NCBI RefSeq assembly: GCF_030056735.1
Contig: NZ_JASHKN010000010.1
Span: 200,122 to 264,121 of the forward strand
Direction of reading: 5' to 3'
Length of the DNA stretch: 64,000 bases
Origin: Rhodococcus sp. IEGM 1409
GTDB lineage: Bacteria > Actinomycetota > Actinomycetes > Mycobacteriales > Mycobacteriaceae
Shown one piece after another: positions 51,641 to 60,454 of the stretch. The translations under genes were made by a program, and so were the position numbers. The number at the start of each line of letters is the position of its first letter. The stretch's first letter is position 1. The notes beneath the pieces were generated by a model, which searched no databases, was not told the DNA's origin, and saw only the letters and a list, made by a program, of their open reading frames with translations.

Positions 51641-52887
51641 TTGTCGACCTCTCCAGGTAGTTCTCTCGCGTCCGTGGCAATGGCGGTGGAAGCGTCGTCT
51701 CGAGCCGCATGAACCCGTCCACGTCGCCACAGCAGCGCTGATCCGATCAGCGATGCCACCAACGATGTCACGAGAACTGCGGCCTTCGCTATCTCGGCCT
51801 CGCTGCCATCGCCGACCCCGTCCAATGCGAGGTCTGCTACAAGCAGGCTAACGGTGAACCCGATGCCACCGAGAACTGAGAGGGCAAACATGTCTCTCAA
51901 TTCCAGTGTCTTGGGTTTGGTTGCTATCCCCAATTTGATCGCGAGCAGGGAAATCCCGAAGATTCCGACGGTTTTGCCGACCAGAAGACCGACGACAACC
52001 GATTGCCCCACTGGGTCGGTGAAAATGTCGCCGAGTACCGCGGCGCTGATCGGAACACCGGAGGCGAACAGTGCGAAGACGGGGACGCAGAAGCCTGCGG
52101 AGTACGGCTGAATGCGGTGCTCGAGACGGCTGCCCGGCGCGTACTCCTCGTCCGGATCACGCCTGACCCGGGTGAGTAAGCCGAGCGCGACGCCGGCGAG
52201 TGTGGCGTGTATCCCCGCTTCGTGCATCGCATACCAGGTCAGTAGTGCCAGCGGGACGTAGAGGAACGGCGTCGTGATGCGTTTGTGTTGGGCGTAGGCG
52301 TAGGTAGCCAGGGCGGCGGCCGCGGTCAGCAGCCACAACATCGCGAGGGAACCGGTGAACAGTACGGCGATGAGGATGATCGCGAGCAGATCGTCGACGA
52401 CGGCCAGGCTGAGCAGGAAAACTCGGGCGCTCGCTGGGATCTTCGAGCCGGTGAGCGCGAGCACGCCGAGGGCGAAAGCGATGTCCGTCGCGACGGGAAT
52501 GGCCCAGCCCTTGTCCATGCCGGGTGTGCCGAAGCCGATGGACGCCGCGATGATCGCGGGGACCAGGACGCCGCCGCACGCAGCGATGATCGGGAGCATC
52601 GCGGCTTTACGGTCCGCGAGTTCGCCGACCACCAGTTCGCGTTTGAGTTCGAGGCCGGCGACGAAGAAGAAGACGGCAAGCAGTCCGTCCTGCGCCCACG
52701 TACCCAGGCTGAGGTCGAGATGGAGTGCGGACGGGCCGATCTGGAAGTCGCGTAGTGCGATGTAGCTCTCACCGAAAGGAGAGTTCACCCAGATCAGAGC
52801 GACGGCAGCGGCGATCAGGAGTATCGATCCGCCCACCGTTTCGGTGCGGAGATAGCGGGACAGTTCGGAACGCAGAGTGGAGATCAC
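51637..52887 (-). CDS. nhaA: Na+/H+ antiporter NhaA
   Basis: About 416 residues, 11-12 helices. VFFFVAGLELKRELVVGEL near 67, PVATDIAFALGVLALTG near 125 and LAVVDDLLAIILIAVLF with the paired ion-binding aspartates identify NhaA. It expels sodium for protons across the inner membrane. GTG 52887 is preferred from the family alignment; earlier in-frame ATGs exist at 52971 and 52962 and the ribosome site is weak. It overlaps the holin-like gene by 4 bp. Confidence 0.88.
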   Translation of the reverse strand: MISTLRSELSRYLRTETVGGSILLIAAAVALIWVNSPFGESYIALRDFQIGPSALHLDLSLGTWAQDGLLAVFFFVAGLELKRELVVGELADRKAAMLPIIAACGGVLVPAIIAASIGFGTPGMDKGWAIPVATDIAFALGVLALTGSKIPASARVFLLSLAVVDDLLAIILIAVLFTGSLAMLWLLTAAAALATYAYAQHKRITTPFLYVPLALLTWYAMHEAGIHATLAGVALGLLTRVRRDPDEEYAPGSRLEHRIQPYSAGFCVPVFALFASGVPISAAVLGDIFTDPVGQSVVVGLLVGKTVGIFGISLLAIKLGIATKPKTLELRDMFALSVLGGIGFTVSLLVADLALDGVGDGSEAEIAKAAVLVTSLVASLIGSALLWRRGRVHAARDDASTAIATDARELPGEVDK

Positions 52888-53030
52888 GCGTGGGGACGAC
52901 CTTCGTTCGTGCACCCGAGTTCGGATGCAACAGACATGAACGTGATCGACGTTGTGAAGCATCGAATGCACGTGCCGACCAGACTTCCCGGCTCACCTTT
53001 ACGGGATTTTATCGCGGATTGCTCGCTGAG

Positions 53031-53127
53031 CCGAATTTGCGAACCGAATTTGCGCCCGAAACCCCGCGGGTGTTCAATTCCTACTGATTGGGACAGCATC
53101 CCACCAATTGGACAATTTTCGTATAAC
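53031..53127. promoter_or_regulatory. Direct and inverted repeats upstream of the MFS gene
   Basis: CCGAATTTGCG occurs twice with a 13-bp period (53031-53041, 53044-53054); TGGGA-N5-TCCCA at 53089-53103 and the palindrome CCAATTGG at 53104-53111 follow; TATAAC (53122-53127) is a possible -10 element. The region 52888-53143 has no gene. Confidence 0.4.
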
Positions 53128-53143
53128 GGCGCAGGAGCATGCT

Positions 53144-54535
53144 TTGAGCACGTCAGTCAGTGAGAATCCACCCAAGCCTGAGGGCGGCGACGCAGATACC
53201 GTCGCCGGAGTGCCGCGCAGCCGAATCGTGGTTGCCAGCATGGTGGGTACGTCCATCGAGTTCTACGACTTCTACATCTATGCAACAGCGGCAGTATCGG
53301 TGTTCCCGCACCTGTTCTTCCCGAAGGGCAACGACACCACCGCGCTTCTCGCGTCGTTGGCGACCTTCGGTCTTGCTTTTGTCGCCCGCCCCCTCGGCTC
53401 GATTCTCTTCGGACACTTCGGCGATCGGGTGGGTCGTAAGGCAACCCTGGTCGGCTCGCTGCTGACGATGGGCATCGCGACCTTCCTCATCGGACTTTTG
53501 CCCACCTATCACCAGATCGGTCTGCTGGCCCCGGCGTTGTTGGCGCTCATGCGTTTCTGCCAAGGTCTCGGGCTCGGCGGTGAATGGTCGGGTGCTGCTC
53601 TACTCGCGACCGAGACGGCCAAGGAAGGCAAGCGGGCCTGGGCGGCGATGTGGCCGCAACTCGGTGCACCCATCGGCTTCTTCATGGCCAACGGCCTGTT
53701 CCTGATCATCACGCTGTTCATGAACCACGACAATTCCAGCCCCGATCTCGAGGGCGCGTTCCTGAGCTGGGGTTGGCGAATTCCGTTCCTGCTCAGCGCA
53801 ATCATGGTGATGATCGGCCTGTACGTCCGGCTCAAGCTCGAGGAAACCCCGGTGTTCGCGCGCGCAGTCGAGCGCGGCGAGAAGGTCAAGACCCCGGTCG
53901 CCGAGGTGTTCAAGACCAGCTGGCGTCAGCTGATCATCGGTACGTTCGTGATGCTCGCGACCTACACGCTCTTCTACATCATGACCACCTGGGTGCTCAG
54001 TCACGGAACCGGCAAGACGTCGGCCGACGGCGGAACCGGCGCCGGCTTCAAGTACACCGATTTCCTTGTCCTGCAGCTGATCGCAGTCGTGTTCTTCGCT
54101 GCCGCCGTGCCGGTCTCCGGTTGGCTCGCAGACCGTTACGGGCGCCGGATCACACTGCTGATCATCACCGGCCTGATCATGGTGTTCGGCTTGACCTTCG
54201 GAGTGTTCCTCGAACCGGACGGAATGAACGACGGCCGCATGTTGGCGTTCCTCATCGTGGGCATGCTGCTCATGGGCCTGACCTTCGGACCGATGAGTGC
54301 CGTTCTCCCGGAACTCTTCCCGACCAACGTCCGCTACACGGGTTCGGGGATCGCGTACAACACTGCCAGCATTCTGGGCGCTGCGGTGGCGCCGTTCATC
54401 GCCGTCTACCTCGCCAAGAACTACGGCGTCGGTTGGGTCGGCATTTATCTCCTCGTAGCGGCGACACTGACTTTTGTTGCGCTGCTGGTCATGCGTGAGA
54501 CGAAGGGTGAGTCGCTCGATGATGTAGGGGCGTAG
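53144..54535 (+). CDS. MFS transporter, metabolite:H+ symporter (MHS) family
   Basis: 463 residues, 12 helices. SIEFYDFYIYATAAVSVF and GHFGDRVGRKATLVGSLLTM are the MHS signatures, as in the transporter at 40574, to which it is clearly paralogous though not a recent duplicate. TTG 53144 is preferred because GCAGGAG lies 7 bases upstream; another TTG at 53108 lacks a site. Substrate unknown. Its stop TAG (53 bases before the next gene) lies inside the 55-bp repeat, so the final residues come from the repeat. Confidence 0.83.
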   Translation: MSTSVSENPPKPEGGDADTVAGVPRSRIVVASMVGTSIEFYDFYIYATAAVSVFPHLFFPKGNDTTALLASLATFGLAFVARPLGSILFGHFGDRVGRKATLVGSLLTMGIATFLIGLLPTYHQIGLLAPALLALMRFCQGLGLGGEWSGAALLATETAKEGKRAWAAMWPQLGAPIGFFMANGLFLIITLFMNHDNSSPDLEGAFLSWGWRIPFLLSAIMVMIGLYVRLKLEETPVFARAVERGEKVKTPVAEVFKTSWRQLIIGTFVMLATYTLFYIMTTWVLSHGTGKTSADGGTGAGFKYTDFLVLQLIAVVFFAAAVPVSGWLADRYGRRITLLIITGLIMVFGLTFGVFLEPDGMNDGRMLAFLIVGMLLMGLTFGPMSAVLPELFPTNVRYTGSGIAYNTASILGAAVAPFIAVYLAKNYGVGWVGIYLLVAATLTFVALLVMRETKGESLDDVGA

Positions 54536-54580
54536 CCCCTGTGCGCCTTTTTGGTAGTGGGGGCTACCGAAAAGGCGCAC
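54526..54580. repeat. 55-bp structured repeat, copy 1
   Basis: AGGGGC-GTA-GCCCCT hairpin (54526-54540) followed by a nested hairpin: outer GTGCGCCTTTT/AAAAGGCGCAC (54541-54551/54570-54580), inner GGTAG/CTACC (54553-54557/54564-54568). 49 of 55 positions are identical to copy 2 at 60849. It can terminate transcription of both convergent genes. Confidence 0.9.
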
Positions 54581-54588
54581 AGCAGGTG

Positions 54589-56271
54589 TCAGGGCTGGGC
54601 AGGCAGGACGTGCTCACCGGTCTTGTCGGTGCTCAGTGCCAAGGAACTGATGTACTGCTTCTCGCCGTTCGGGCCGGGAACATTGGACGCGAGCATGTCG
54701 GGACGCTCGAACTCGATTCCGCTGACGCAGCACAAAAGCGTTTCACCGGAGGGGTTTCCGTACTCGTCGAACATCGGCAGATCGATGCCGTCGTCAGTGC
54801 GTCGTAGGTAGTACTTGCCCTTGGTGGCGACGGCCAGGACCGGCGGCATGACCAGCGCGATGACGATGGCGACGATCGGGGAGAACGGCTTGATCGCCGA
54901 ACCGAAAGCGCCGAAGAACACCAGGATCGAAACTCCCGCAGCCAGCAGCATCGACACGAAGCCGACGGGATTGACGTCGTAGAGCATCCCGCGTCGGAAC
55001 TCGGGGACCTTCGGGGAGAGCTTCAACCAGTACTTGTTGATCGCGATGTCCGAGGCGACGACAACGACCCAGGCGATACCGCAGTTGGCGTAGAATCCGA
55101 GGATCGTGTTGAGGAAGTCGAACATGTTGGCTTCCATCAAGATCAGTGCGATCGCCAGGTTGACCAGAACGAAGACCATGCGCCCCGGGTAGGTCTTGGT
55201 GACGCGGGTGAACGAGTTGGTCCAGGCCAGTGAGCCGGAGTAGGCGTTGGTGACGTTGATCTTGATCTGGCTGATGACCACGAGGATCACGGCCAGCGTC
55301 ATGGCGAGCCAGTGCGGCATCATGTCCTGGTAGATCTCGAGGAACTGGTGCACGGGCTGGTTGGCGATCGAAGATCCGTCGACGACGTTCGCGATGATGT
55401 ACACGGCGAGGAACAGTCCGACGATCTGCTTGAACGCACCGAAGATGACCCAGCCCGGTCCGGCGAGAATTACTGCAGCCCACCAACGACGGGTGTTCTC
55501 CGGCGTCTTGGGCGGCATGAAGCGCAAGTAGTCGATCTGCTCGGCGATCTGCGCGATCAGCGACAGGCAGACACCCGCGGCCAGCATCACCGAACCGAAG
55601 TTGACACCCTTGCCGTTTGCGCCGTCCTCACCGCCGAAGGCGAAGAACGCGCTCACCGAATCAGGGTGTTTGAACAGCAGATACAGGAACGGCAGCACCA
55701 TCATGACGAGCCACAAAGGCGTCGTCCATACCTGGAGCTTTGCCAGAGCCTTCATGCCGTAGATGACCAGTGGGATGACCATCAGCGTCGAGACCGCGTA
55801 CCCGATCGAGAGTGGGATCCCGAGCCCCAGTTTCAAACCTTGGGCCATGATGGAACCCTCGAGGGCGAAGAAGATGAACGTGAACGTCGCGAAGATGACG
55901 TTGGTGACAACCGAACCGTAGTATCCGAAACCGCTTCCGCGCGTGATCAAATCGAGGTCGATGTTGTATCGCGCAGCGTAGTAGGCGAGTGGGAAACCCG
56001 TGGCCATGATGACGACGGCAAACACTGCGATGCCCAGAAGCGCGTTACCGGTGCCGTACGAGATGCCGATGTTGGCGCCGATCGAGAAGTCTGCGAGATA
56101 CGCGATTCCGCCGAGTGCGGACGTCGCGACGACTCCAGTTCCCCATTTGCGGTAACTGCGTGGCGCAAAACGGAGGGTGTAGTCCTCCAGCGTCTCCTTC
56201 AGTGCGGTGTTCTGACCGGGATTCGCCCTGTCCGGCGCGACTGCGGACACCTGCTCGTTCACTGCTGTCAT
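54589..56271 (-). CDS. NCS1-family (purine/cytosine permease-like) transporter
   Basis: 560 residues, about 12 helices. The start FAPRSYRKWGTGVVATSALG, then GGIAYLADFSIGANIGISYG and the RGSGFGYYGSVVTNVIFATF segment match NCS1 permeases of the cytosine/allantoin type, with an extra ~60-residue cytoplasmic C-terminal tail. ATG 56271 has GGGAAG upstream; the open frame to 56406 runs over regulatory repeats. It lies 135 bp after amiB and is probably transcribed from its own promoter; it may import a nitrogen source such as a pyrimidine or amide (inference). Confidence 0.83.
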   Translation of the reverse strand: MTAVNEQVSAVAPDRANPGQNTALKETLEDYTLRFAPRSYRKWGTGVVATSALGGIAYLADFSIGANIGISYGTGNALLGIAVFAVVIMATGFPLAYYAARYNIDLDLITRGSGFGYYGSVVTNVIFATFTFIFFALEGSIMAQGLKLGLGIPLSIGYAVSTLMVIPLVIYGMKALAKLQVWTTPLWLVMMVLPFLYLLFKHPDSVSAFFAFGGEDGANGKGVNFGSVMLAAGVCLSLIAQIAEQIDYLRFMPPKTPENTRRWWAAVILAGPGWVIFGAFKQIVGLFLAVYIIANVVDGSSIANQPVHQFLEIYQDMMPHWLAMTLAVILVVISQIKINVTNAYSGSLAWTNSFTRVTKTYPGRMVFVLVNLAIALILMEANMFDFLNTILGFYANCGIAWVVVVASDIAINKYWLKLSPKVPEFRRGMLYDVNPVGFVSMLLAAGVSILVFFGAFGSAIKPFSPIVAIVIALVMPPVLAVATKGKYYLRRTDDGIDLPMFDEYGNPSGETLLCCVSGIEFERPDMLASNVPGPNGEKQYISSLALSTDKTGEHVLPAQP

Positions 56272-56286
56272 GACGTCACTTCCCCT

Positions 56287-56324
56287 GGGTGCCTGTGCAT
56301 GTGCACTTTGTGGTGCAGGCACCC
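56287..56324. terminator. Hairpin in the leader of the NCS1 gene
   Basis: Perfect 9-bp stem GGGTGCCTG (56287-56295) / CAGGCACCC (56316-56324), loop containing GTGCATGTGCAC. It lies 16 bp before the NCS1 start, so it could be an attenuator or operator rather than a terminator. Confidence 0.4.
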
Positions 56325-56370
56325 AACCTAGGGAGGTGGCGTTACGCGGACATGTTTGAAATGTGTCGCC

Positions 56371-56397
56371 CACGTTGCGGATTCGATCCGCAACGTG
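56371..56397. promoter_or_regulatory. Perfect 27-nt inverted repeat between amiB and the NCS1 gene
   Basis: CACGTTGCGGAT (56371-56382), TCG, ATCCGCAACGTG (56386-56397): a 12-bp perfect stem. No T-run follows, and it lies about 100 bp upstream of the NCS1 start, so an operator is more likely than a terminator. Confidence 0.6.
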
Positions 56398-56406
56398 AGC
56401 GAGCAC

Positions 56407-57462
56407 TCATGGGGCTTTCTTTACCTGTATCTGATCACCAACCGCGCGGGCCTGCAAGGCGAGTGGCTGCGTCCCGACTGGCCGAAGGTCGAGAACGGCG
56501 CCGGCCACCGGGTCAGCCAGGACGTTCCGGATAGTCCGGCGCAGGCCACGTGCTCCGTACACCGGATCGAATCCGCGTCGTTGCAGTAGAGCGACGGCGC
56601 TGTCGTCCACCTCGACGTCGACGCCTCTCCTGGCCAGCCGAGCTGTGATCAGTCCGATTTCGAGCCGAGTGACCTGCTCCGCCGTCCGTTCGTCGAACTC
56701 GTCGAGGATCACGGTTTCGTCGATGCGGTTGAAGAACTCGGGGTCGAAGAACTTCTCCAACGCGCGCTGCACCAGGTGATGACCGTGGCGTGGTCGATCG
56801 AGGCGGACGCGATCGGCGATCCGTCGTAGCCGGGACCGTCGACGTTCCGCCACCGCAGCCGAACCGAGATTCGACGTCAGGAACACGTAGCTGTTGCGAA
56901 ACGAGATCTTCTGCTGACCGTTCGCCAACCGGAGCTCGCCGTTGTCGAGGACCTGCAGGAGCGCACGCAGCACGGTGGGGTCGGCCTTCTCCACTTCGTC
57001 GAACAGGACGATTCCGGGGGTGTACGGATCGCCCTCGACGGTGTTCTTGTCGAACAGTGTGAAGGACTCCTTGCTACCGGCATATCCAGGAGGAGCCCCG
57101 GAAAACGACGCCGCATAGTGCTCTTGTGCTAGAGCATTCATGTCGATACGGCACAGATCGTCGGGCCCTGACCGTAGTTCCGCGGCCACCCGTCGCACCA
57201 ACTCAGTCTTGCCGACGCCGGTGGGGCCGACCAGAAGGATGTTGGCGAGCGGACGTGTCGGATCGGTGGCACCGACATGCGCGATCGAAATCGCGCGAAC
57301 CACAGCGTCGACGGCGGCCTGTTGCCCGACGATCTTGGAACTCAGGGCTTTCGAGAGCTTCCGTGCGTCGAAGGCTCCTACCGGTGCGGGCTCGGTTCGG
57401 TCCTCGGCCGGTGGTGGTGCTGCACGGTTCCGGTCGTGGAGCATGTCGGTGATATACGGCAC
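56407..57462 (-). CDS. amiB: AmiB-like AAA+ ATPase (ClpB D2-type) of the amidase cluster
   Basis: 351 residues with one AAA+ module: Walker A GPTGVGKT (79-86), Walker B IVLFDEVEKAD (151-161), sensor 1 FLTSNLGSAAV, arginine-finger region FFNRIDETVILDEF, and the C-terminal small domain GFDPVYGARGLRRTIRNVLA as in ClpB/ClpA D2. It lacks the N-domain, the D1 ring and the middle coiled coil of ClpB, so it is a one-ring ATPase. In Pseudomonas the amidase operon also has a ClpX-like AmiB chaperone. It lies 10 bp after amiE. The symbol is given by analogy. Confidence 0.75.
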   Translation of the reverse strand: MPYITDMLHDRNRAAPPPAEDRTEPAPVGAFDARKLSKALSSKIVGQQAAVDAVVRAISIAHVGATDPTRPLANILLVGPTGVGKTELVRRVAAELRSGPDDLCRIDMNALAQEHYAASFSGAPPGYAGSKESFTLFDKNTVEGDPYTPGIVLFDEVEKADPTVLRALLQVLDNGELRLANGQQKISFRNSYVFLTSNLGSAAVAERRRSRLRRIADRVRLDRPRHGHHLVQRALEKFFDPEFFNRIDETVILDEFDERTAEQVTRLEIGLITARLARRGVDVEVDDSAVALLQRRGFDPVYGARGLRRTIRNVLADPVAGAVLDLRPVGTQPLALQARAVGDQIQVKKAP

Positions 57463-57472
57463 GGTGAGATCC

Positions 57473-58510
57473 TTACGCTTCGATTGTCTTCTCGACCGGC
57501 AGATTTCCGACGCGGCAATCCGCTACGCCCACTGTGTCTCGGGTGATGGCCTCGACGCGCTCCTGAGCCTTCTGGGCGTCGGTGACCCACAGTTTGTAGA
57601 ACTCGAACGGGCAGTCCGCGACGCCCTTGTCTCCGTCACCTGCTGCATGGACGCCGGAGTAGCCGCGGTGGAGGAGCTTGAAGATGTGGTTCTGGGATTG
57701 ATCGTTCTCGCGTGCATCACGAATGGCCGAGACGGACAGTTGCGCGTACTGGATTCCGTATTCTTCCTCGCCGGTTTCGCCCAGCGTACGGCCGTCGAAT
57801 CCGATGATTGCCGAGTGTCCGAAGTAGGAGTAGACGCCGTCGAATCCGGCCGCATTGGCAACTGCCACATAACAATTGTTGGCCCAGGCCATCGCCTTGG
57901 ACATCATCACCTGCTGGTCTTTGGCGGGGTACATGTATCCCTGGCAGCGGACGATCAGCTCGGCGCCCTTCATCGCACAGTCGCGCCAGATCTCCGGGTA
58001 GTTACCGTCATCGCAGATGATCAGCGAAATCTTCAGCCCCTTCGGGCCCTCGGAAACGTAGGTAGTGTCACCGGGGTACCACCCTTCGATGGGGCACCAG
58101 GGCAGGATCTTTCGGTACTTCTGAACGATTTCGCCCTTGTTGTCGATGAGAATCAGCGTGTTGTACGGCGGCTTGTTCGGGTGATCTTCGTGCTGTTCGC
58201 CGGTGATGGAGAAGATTCCCCACGTGTCGGCTTCGCGGCATGCGGCGGAGAAGATCGCGGTCTCGTCGCCGGGGATGGTGGCCGCTGTCGCGTACATCTC
58301 CTCTTCGTCGTACATGATTCCCTGCGTGGAGTATTCGGGGAAGACCACGAGATCCATTCCGGGGAGACCGGTCTTCATGCCGATCATCATGTCGGCGATC
58401 TTGCGCGCGTTCTCGAGGACGCCGGCGCGATCGTGCAGGCGGGGCATCTTGTAGTTGACCACTGCTACGCCGACTGTGTCGTTGCTCGAGGAAATGTCAC
58501 CGTGTCGCAT
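57473..58510 (-). CDS. amiE: Aliphatic amidase
   Basis: 345 residues of the nitrilase superfamily. The triad falls at Glu59 ([10 protein letters not shown]), Lys134 (YRKILPW) and Cys166 ([15 protein letters not shown]), the numbering of the Pseudomonas and Rhodococcus enzymes; [14 protein letters not shown] and [20 protein letters not shown] are further family blocks. It hydrolyses short aliphatic amides (acetamide, propionamide) to the acid and ammonia in the cytoplasm. It lies between amiS (26 bp upstream) and amiB, the order amiC-amiS-amiE-amiB. Confidence 0.96.
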   Translation of the reverse strand: MRHGDISSSNDTVGVAVVNYKMPRLHDRAGVLENARKIADMMIGMKTGLPGMDLVVFPEYSTQGIMYDEEEMYATAATIPGDETAIFSAACREADTWGIFSITGEQHEDHPNKPPYNTLILIDNKGEIVQKYRKILPWCPIEGWYPGDTTYVSEGPKGLKISLIICDDGNYPEIWRDCAMKGAELIVRCQGYMYPAKDQQVMMSKAMAWANNCYVAVANAAGFDGVYSYFGHSAIIGFDGRTLGETGEEEYGIQYAQLSVSAIRDARENDQSQNHIFKLLHRGYSGVHAAGDGDKGVADCPFEFYKLWVTDAQKAQERVEAITRDTVGVADCRVGNLPVEKTIEA

Positions 58511-58536
58511 TGTCTTTCACTCCTTGGTTGTGTGGA

Positions 58537-59157
58537 TCAGTTGAAGACTGGACGGGATTGGGGTACTGCGGCTTTGGGTGCGGCGAGGATCTTGGCCAGA
58601 CCTAGGAGAACCAGAAGTGCTCCGGCCCAACCGACCGCGACGGCAGGCGCGGTGTGGAAGTTGTCGGTCAGTATCAGGAAGGCGGGAACCGTGCAGGTGG
58701 GCTGGCTCAGAAGGACTGCAGCCCAACCGGTGAAGCGGCCGAGATTTTCCCGGCCCAAGCCGAGCACCAGGAAGAACAGCGTCCAGAGCGCTGCCCATGC
58801 GAGCCAGATGACGCCGAAGACCGGGTCGTTGCTCACCGTGAACGAGAGGAAGGAATACACCAGTGCGGCGCACGCGACGAACAGCGAGAACCAGCCGATT
58901 CCTTCCGGTTCGAAGCCGGCGAGATTGCTGATGCCCACGTAGAGGTAGGTGAATCCGAACAGGTAGAGCCCCGAGGCCGCCAGGACGGCACTCGAATCTC
59001 CCTGTGCCTGAATCAACATGACGGTGGGGACGACGCACTGAAGAGCGCCGACGAAGAGGTTGAGGACCGAGGCGGATCGAACGGGAACTGTGCCGAGCAG
59101 CATCAGCCCGTTGACGAAGAGGACGGCTCCCACGTAAAGCAAACCAACACTGCCCAT
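58537..59157 (-). CDS. amiS: AmiS/UreI-family amide channel
   Basis: 206 residues from ATG 59157 (ribosome site GGAGGTG), with six or seven transmembrane helices: GSVGLLYVGAVLFVNGLMLL at the start, then LFGFTYLYVGISNLAGFEPE and GIGWFSLFVACAALVYSF. This is the AmiS/UreI family of urea and short-amide channels; the length fits AmiS2 described from Rhodococcus sp. R312. It lets amides reach AmiE. An in-frame ATG at 59211 would overlap the operator and is rejected. Confidence 0.92.
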   Translation of the reverse strand: MGSVGLLYVGAVLFVNGLMLLGTVPVRSASVLNLFVGALQCVVPTVMLIQAQGDSSAVLAASGLYLFGFTYLYVGISNLAGFEPEGIGWFSLFVACAALVYSFLSFTVSNDPVFGVIWLAWAALWTLFFLVLGLGRENLGRFTGWAAVLLSQPTCTVPAFLILTDNFHTAPAVAVGWAGALLVLLGLAKILAAPKAAVPQSRPVFN

Positions 59158-59190
59158 CGGGCACCTCCGGTTACTTTCGGGACGGGTTAT

Positions 59191-59217
59191 TTTCAAATGA
59201 AATGATTCCAAATGAAA
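59191..59217 (-). promoter_or_regulatory. MarR-type operator in front of amiS (two tandem copies)
   Basis: TTTCAAATGAAATGAT (59191-59206) contains the palindrome TTTCA-AA-TGAAA; a second copy TTCCAAATGAAA (59206-59217) follows 15 bp on. The same 16-mer appears inverted at 60393-60408. A weaker CRP-like site AGTGA-N6-CCACA lies at 59221-59236. Confidence 0.65.
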
Positions 59218-59267
59218 CTAAGTGATGCGCGCCACAGAAGTCAAGAGGTGGATCTCAGGGAAAGATT

Positions 59268-60347
59268 TCAGAGGGTTGCGATGATCGAGAAGTCGAGTCC
59301 GTCGGCGACGGCAAGCTGAATCTTCTGCCGTGCAACACGATCACGAAACTCGACGGTTCCGCGAGGTCCGTCGTACGCGGCGCCTTCGACGACGGCATCC
59401 AGGTCGTGCGGATGTGTGCTGTCGGCGCGTCGAACCAGGACCGAAAGGGTATGTATCCCTTCGTAGCACGACTCAGCAGCGTTGTTCAGTGCTGGGGCGT
59501 GTGCGCCATGTAGTGCAACGTAGCGTCCGAGCAGGTCCATGGAGTTGCCGTCGACCATCGAACGGAAGTACGCGGCGGAGGCAAACAGGTTTCGCGTTGC
59601 CCTCGGCCCGCTCGCGAGCAGCATGTTTTCTTCCATCAACGGGCTGAACCGGATCGTCGACTCGTCGAGCCCGCGGTGGGCGAAGGCGCGGTTGAAGTCG
59701 ACGGCGTCCTGCCCGACGAGGAGCATGATCACGCCGTCGCACCCGGAGTTCGAGACGGTCTCGACCAACTGTTTCATGTTGCCGCGCCCCAGGTCGACAA
59801 ACGAACCACCGACCAGGGTGAGGTCGAGTTCGGTCGCGAACTGTCGGACGGCCCCGAGCGAACTGTGTGGCCAGATGTAGTCGTCGCCGACGACAAACCA
59901 CTTACGCGCTCCGACGTTGTCACGCAGCCACTTCAGTGCCGGCGCGATCTGCTGCCGTGGTGTCTCGCCTGAGCAGTAGATACCTGGTCTGACCTCGCCG
60001 CCCTCGTAGAGCGAGGTGTACGAGTACGGGATGCGGTCGGCGACCACGGGCGCAAGCGCGTGGCGGACCGAGGAGATGTGCCAGCCGCTGACGGCGTCGA
60101 TGTCGCCTGCGTCGAGTAGTTGTTGCACGCGGGCGGCGACGGCGCTCGGCGTCGCACCGCCGTCGATCACTTCGATCTGGACTTCGCGTCCCAGTACGCC
60201 ACCAGAGTTGTTGAGGTCGAGGGCGGCCAATTCGCTGATTGCTTCGCACGACGGACCGAACAGTCCGGCCGGTCCCTGGAGGGGAACCACCATGCCCAGG
60301 CGCCACACCGCGCTGCGCGCGCGTTCGAGCGCGCCGGTAGCGCTCAT
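59268..60347 (-). CDS. amiC: AmiC-like amide-binding protein
   Basis: 359 residues, no signal peptide, of the periplasmic-binding-fold (type I, Leu/Ile/Val-binding) family: WRLGMVVPLQGPAGLFGPSC at the start, DLNNSGGVLGREVQIEVIDG near 44, SYTSLYEGGEVRPGIYCSGE near 108 and KWFVVGDDYIWPHSSLGAVR near 148. It corresponds to Pseudomonas AmiC, a cytoplasmic amide sensor that binds and inhibits the antiterminator AmiR. No amiR gene is seen here, so its partner is unclear. Divergent from marR, with a shared operator. Confidence 0.87.
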   Translation of the reverse strand: MSATGALERARSAVWRLGMVVPLQGPAGLFGPSCEAISELAALDLNNSGGVLGREVQIEVIDGGATPSAVAARVQQLLDAGDIDAVSGWHISSVRHALAPVVADRIPYSYTSLYEGGEVRPGIYCSGETPRQQIAPALKWLRDNVGARKWFVVGDDYIWPHSSLGAVRQFATELDLTLVGGSFVDLGRGNMKQLVETVSNSGCDGVIMLLVGQDAVDFNRAFAHRGLDESTIRFSPLMEENMLLASGPRATRNLFASAAYFRSMVDGNSMDLLGRYVALHGAHAPALNNAAESCYEGIHTLSVLVRRADSTHPHDLDAVVEGAAYDGPRGTVEFRDRVARQKIQLAVADGLDFSIIATL

Positions 60348-60392
60348 GCGTCGCCGCCGGAATCGGGAGTCAGCGGCCTGACCTGGGTTACT

Positions 60393-60408
60393 ATCATTTC
60401 ATTTGAAA
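60393..60408. promoter_or_regulatory. MarR-type operator between amiC and marR
   Basis: ATCATTTCATTTGAAA (60393-60408) is the exact reverse complement of 59191-59206. It lies 46 bp before the amiC start and 47 bp before the marR start. Confidence 0.7.
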
Positions 60409-60454
60409 GTATTGCCCGAGAAGTGTGAACTATGCAACAGCGGGGGAGCGATCA

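Noticed and set aside
57140..58942. 600-codon plus-strand frame over amiB, amiE and amiS
   Set aside because: It spans three well-supported genes on the other strand, and its composition is typical of an antisense frame.
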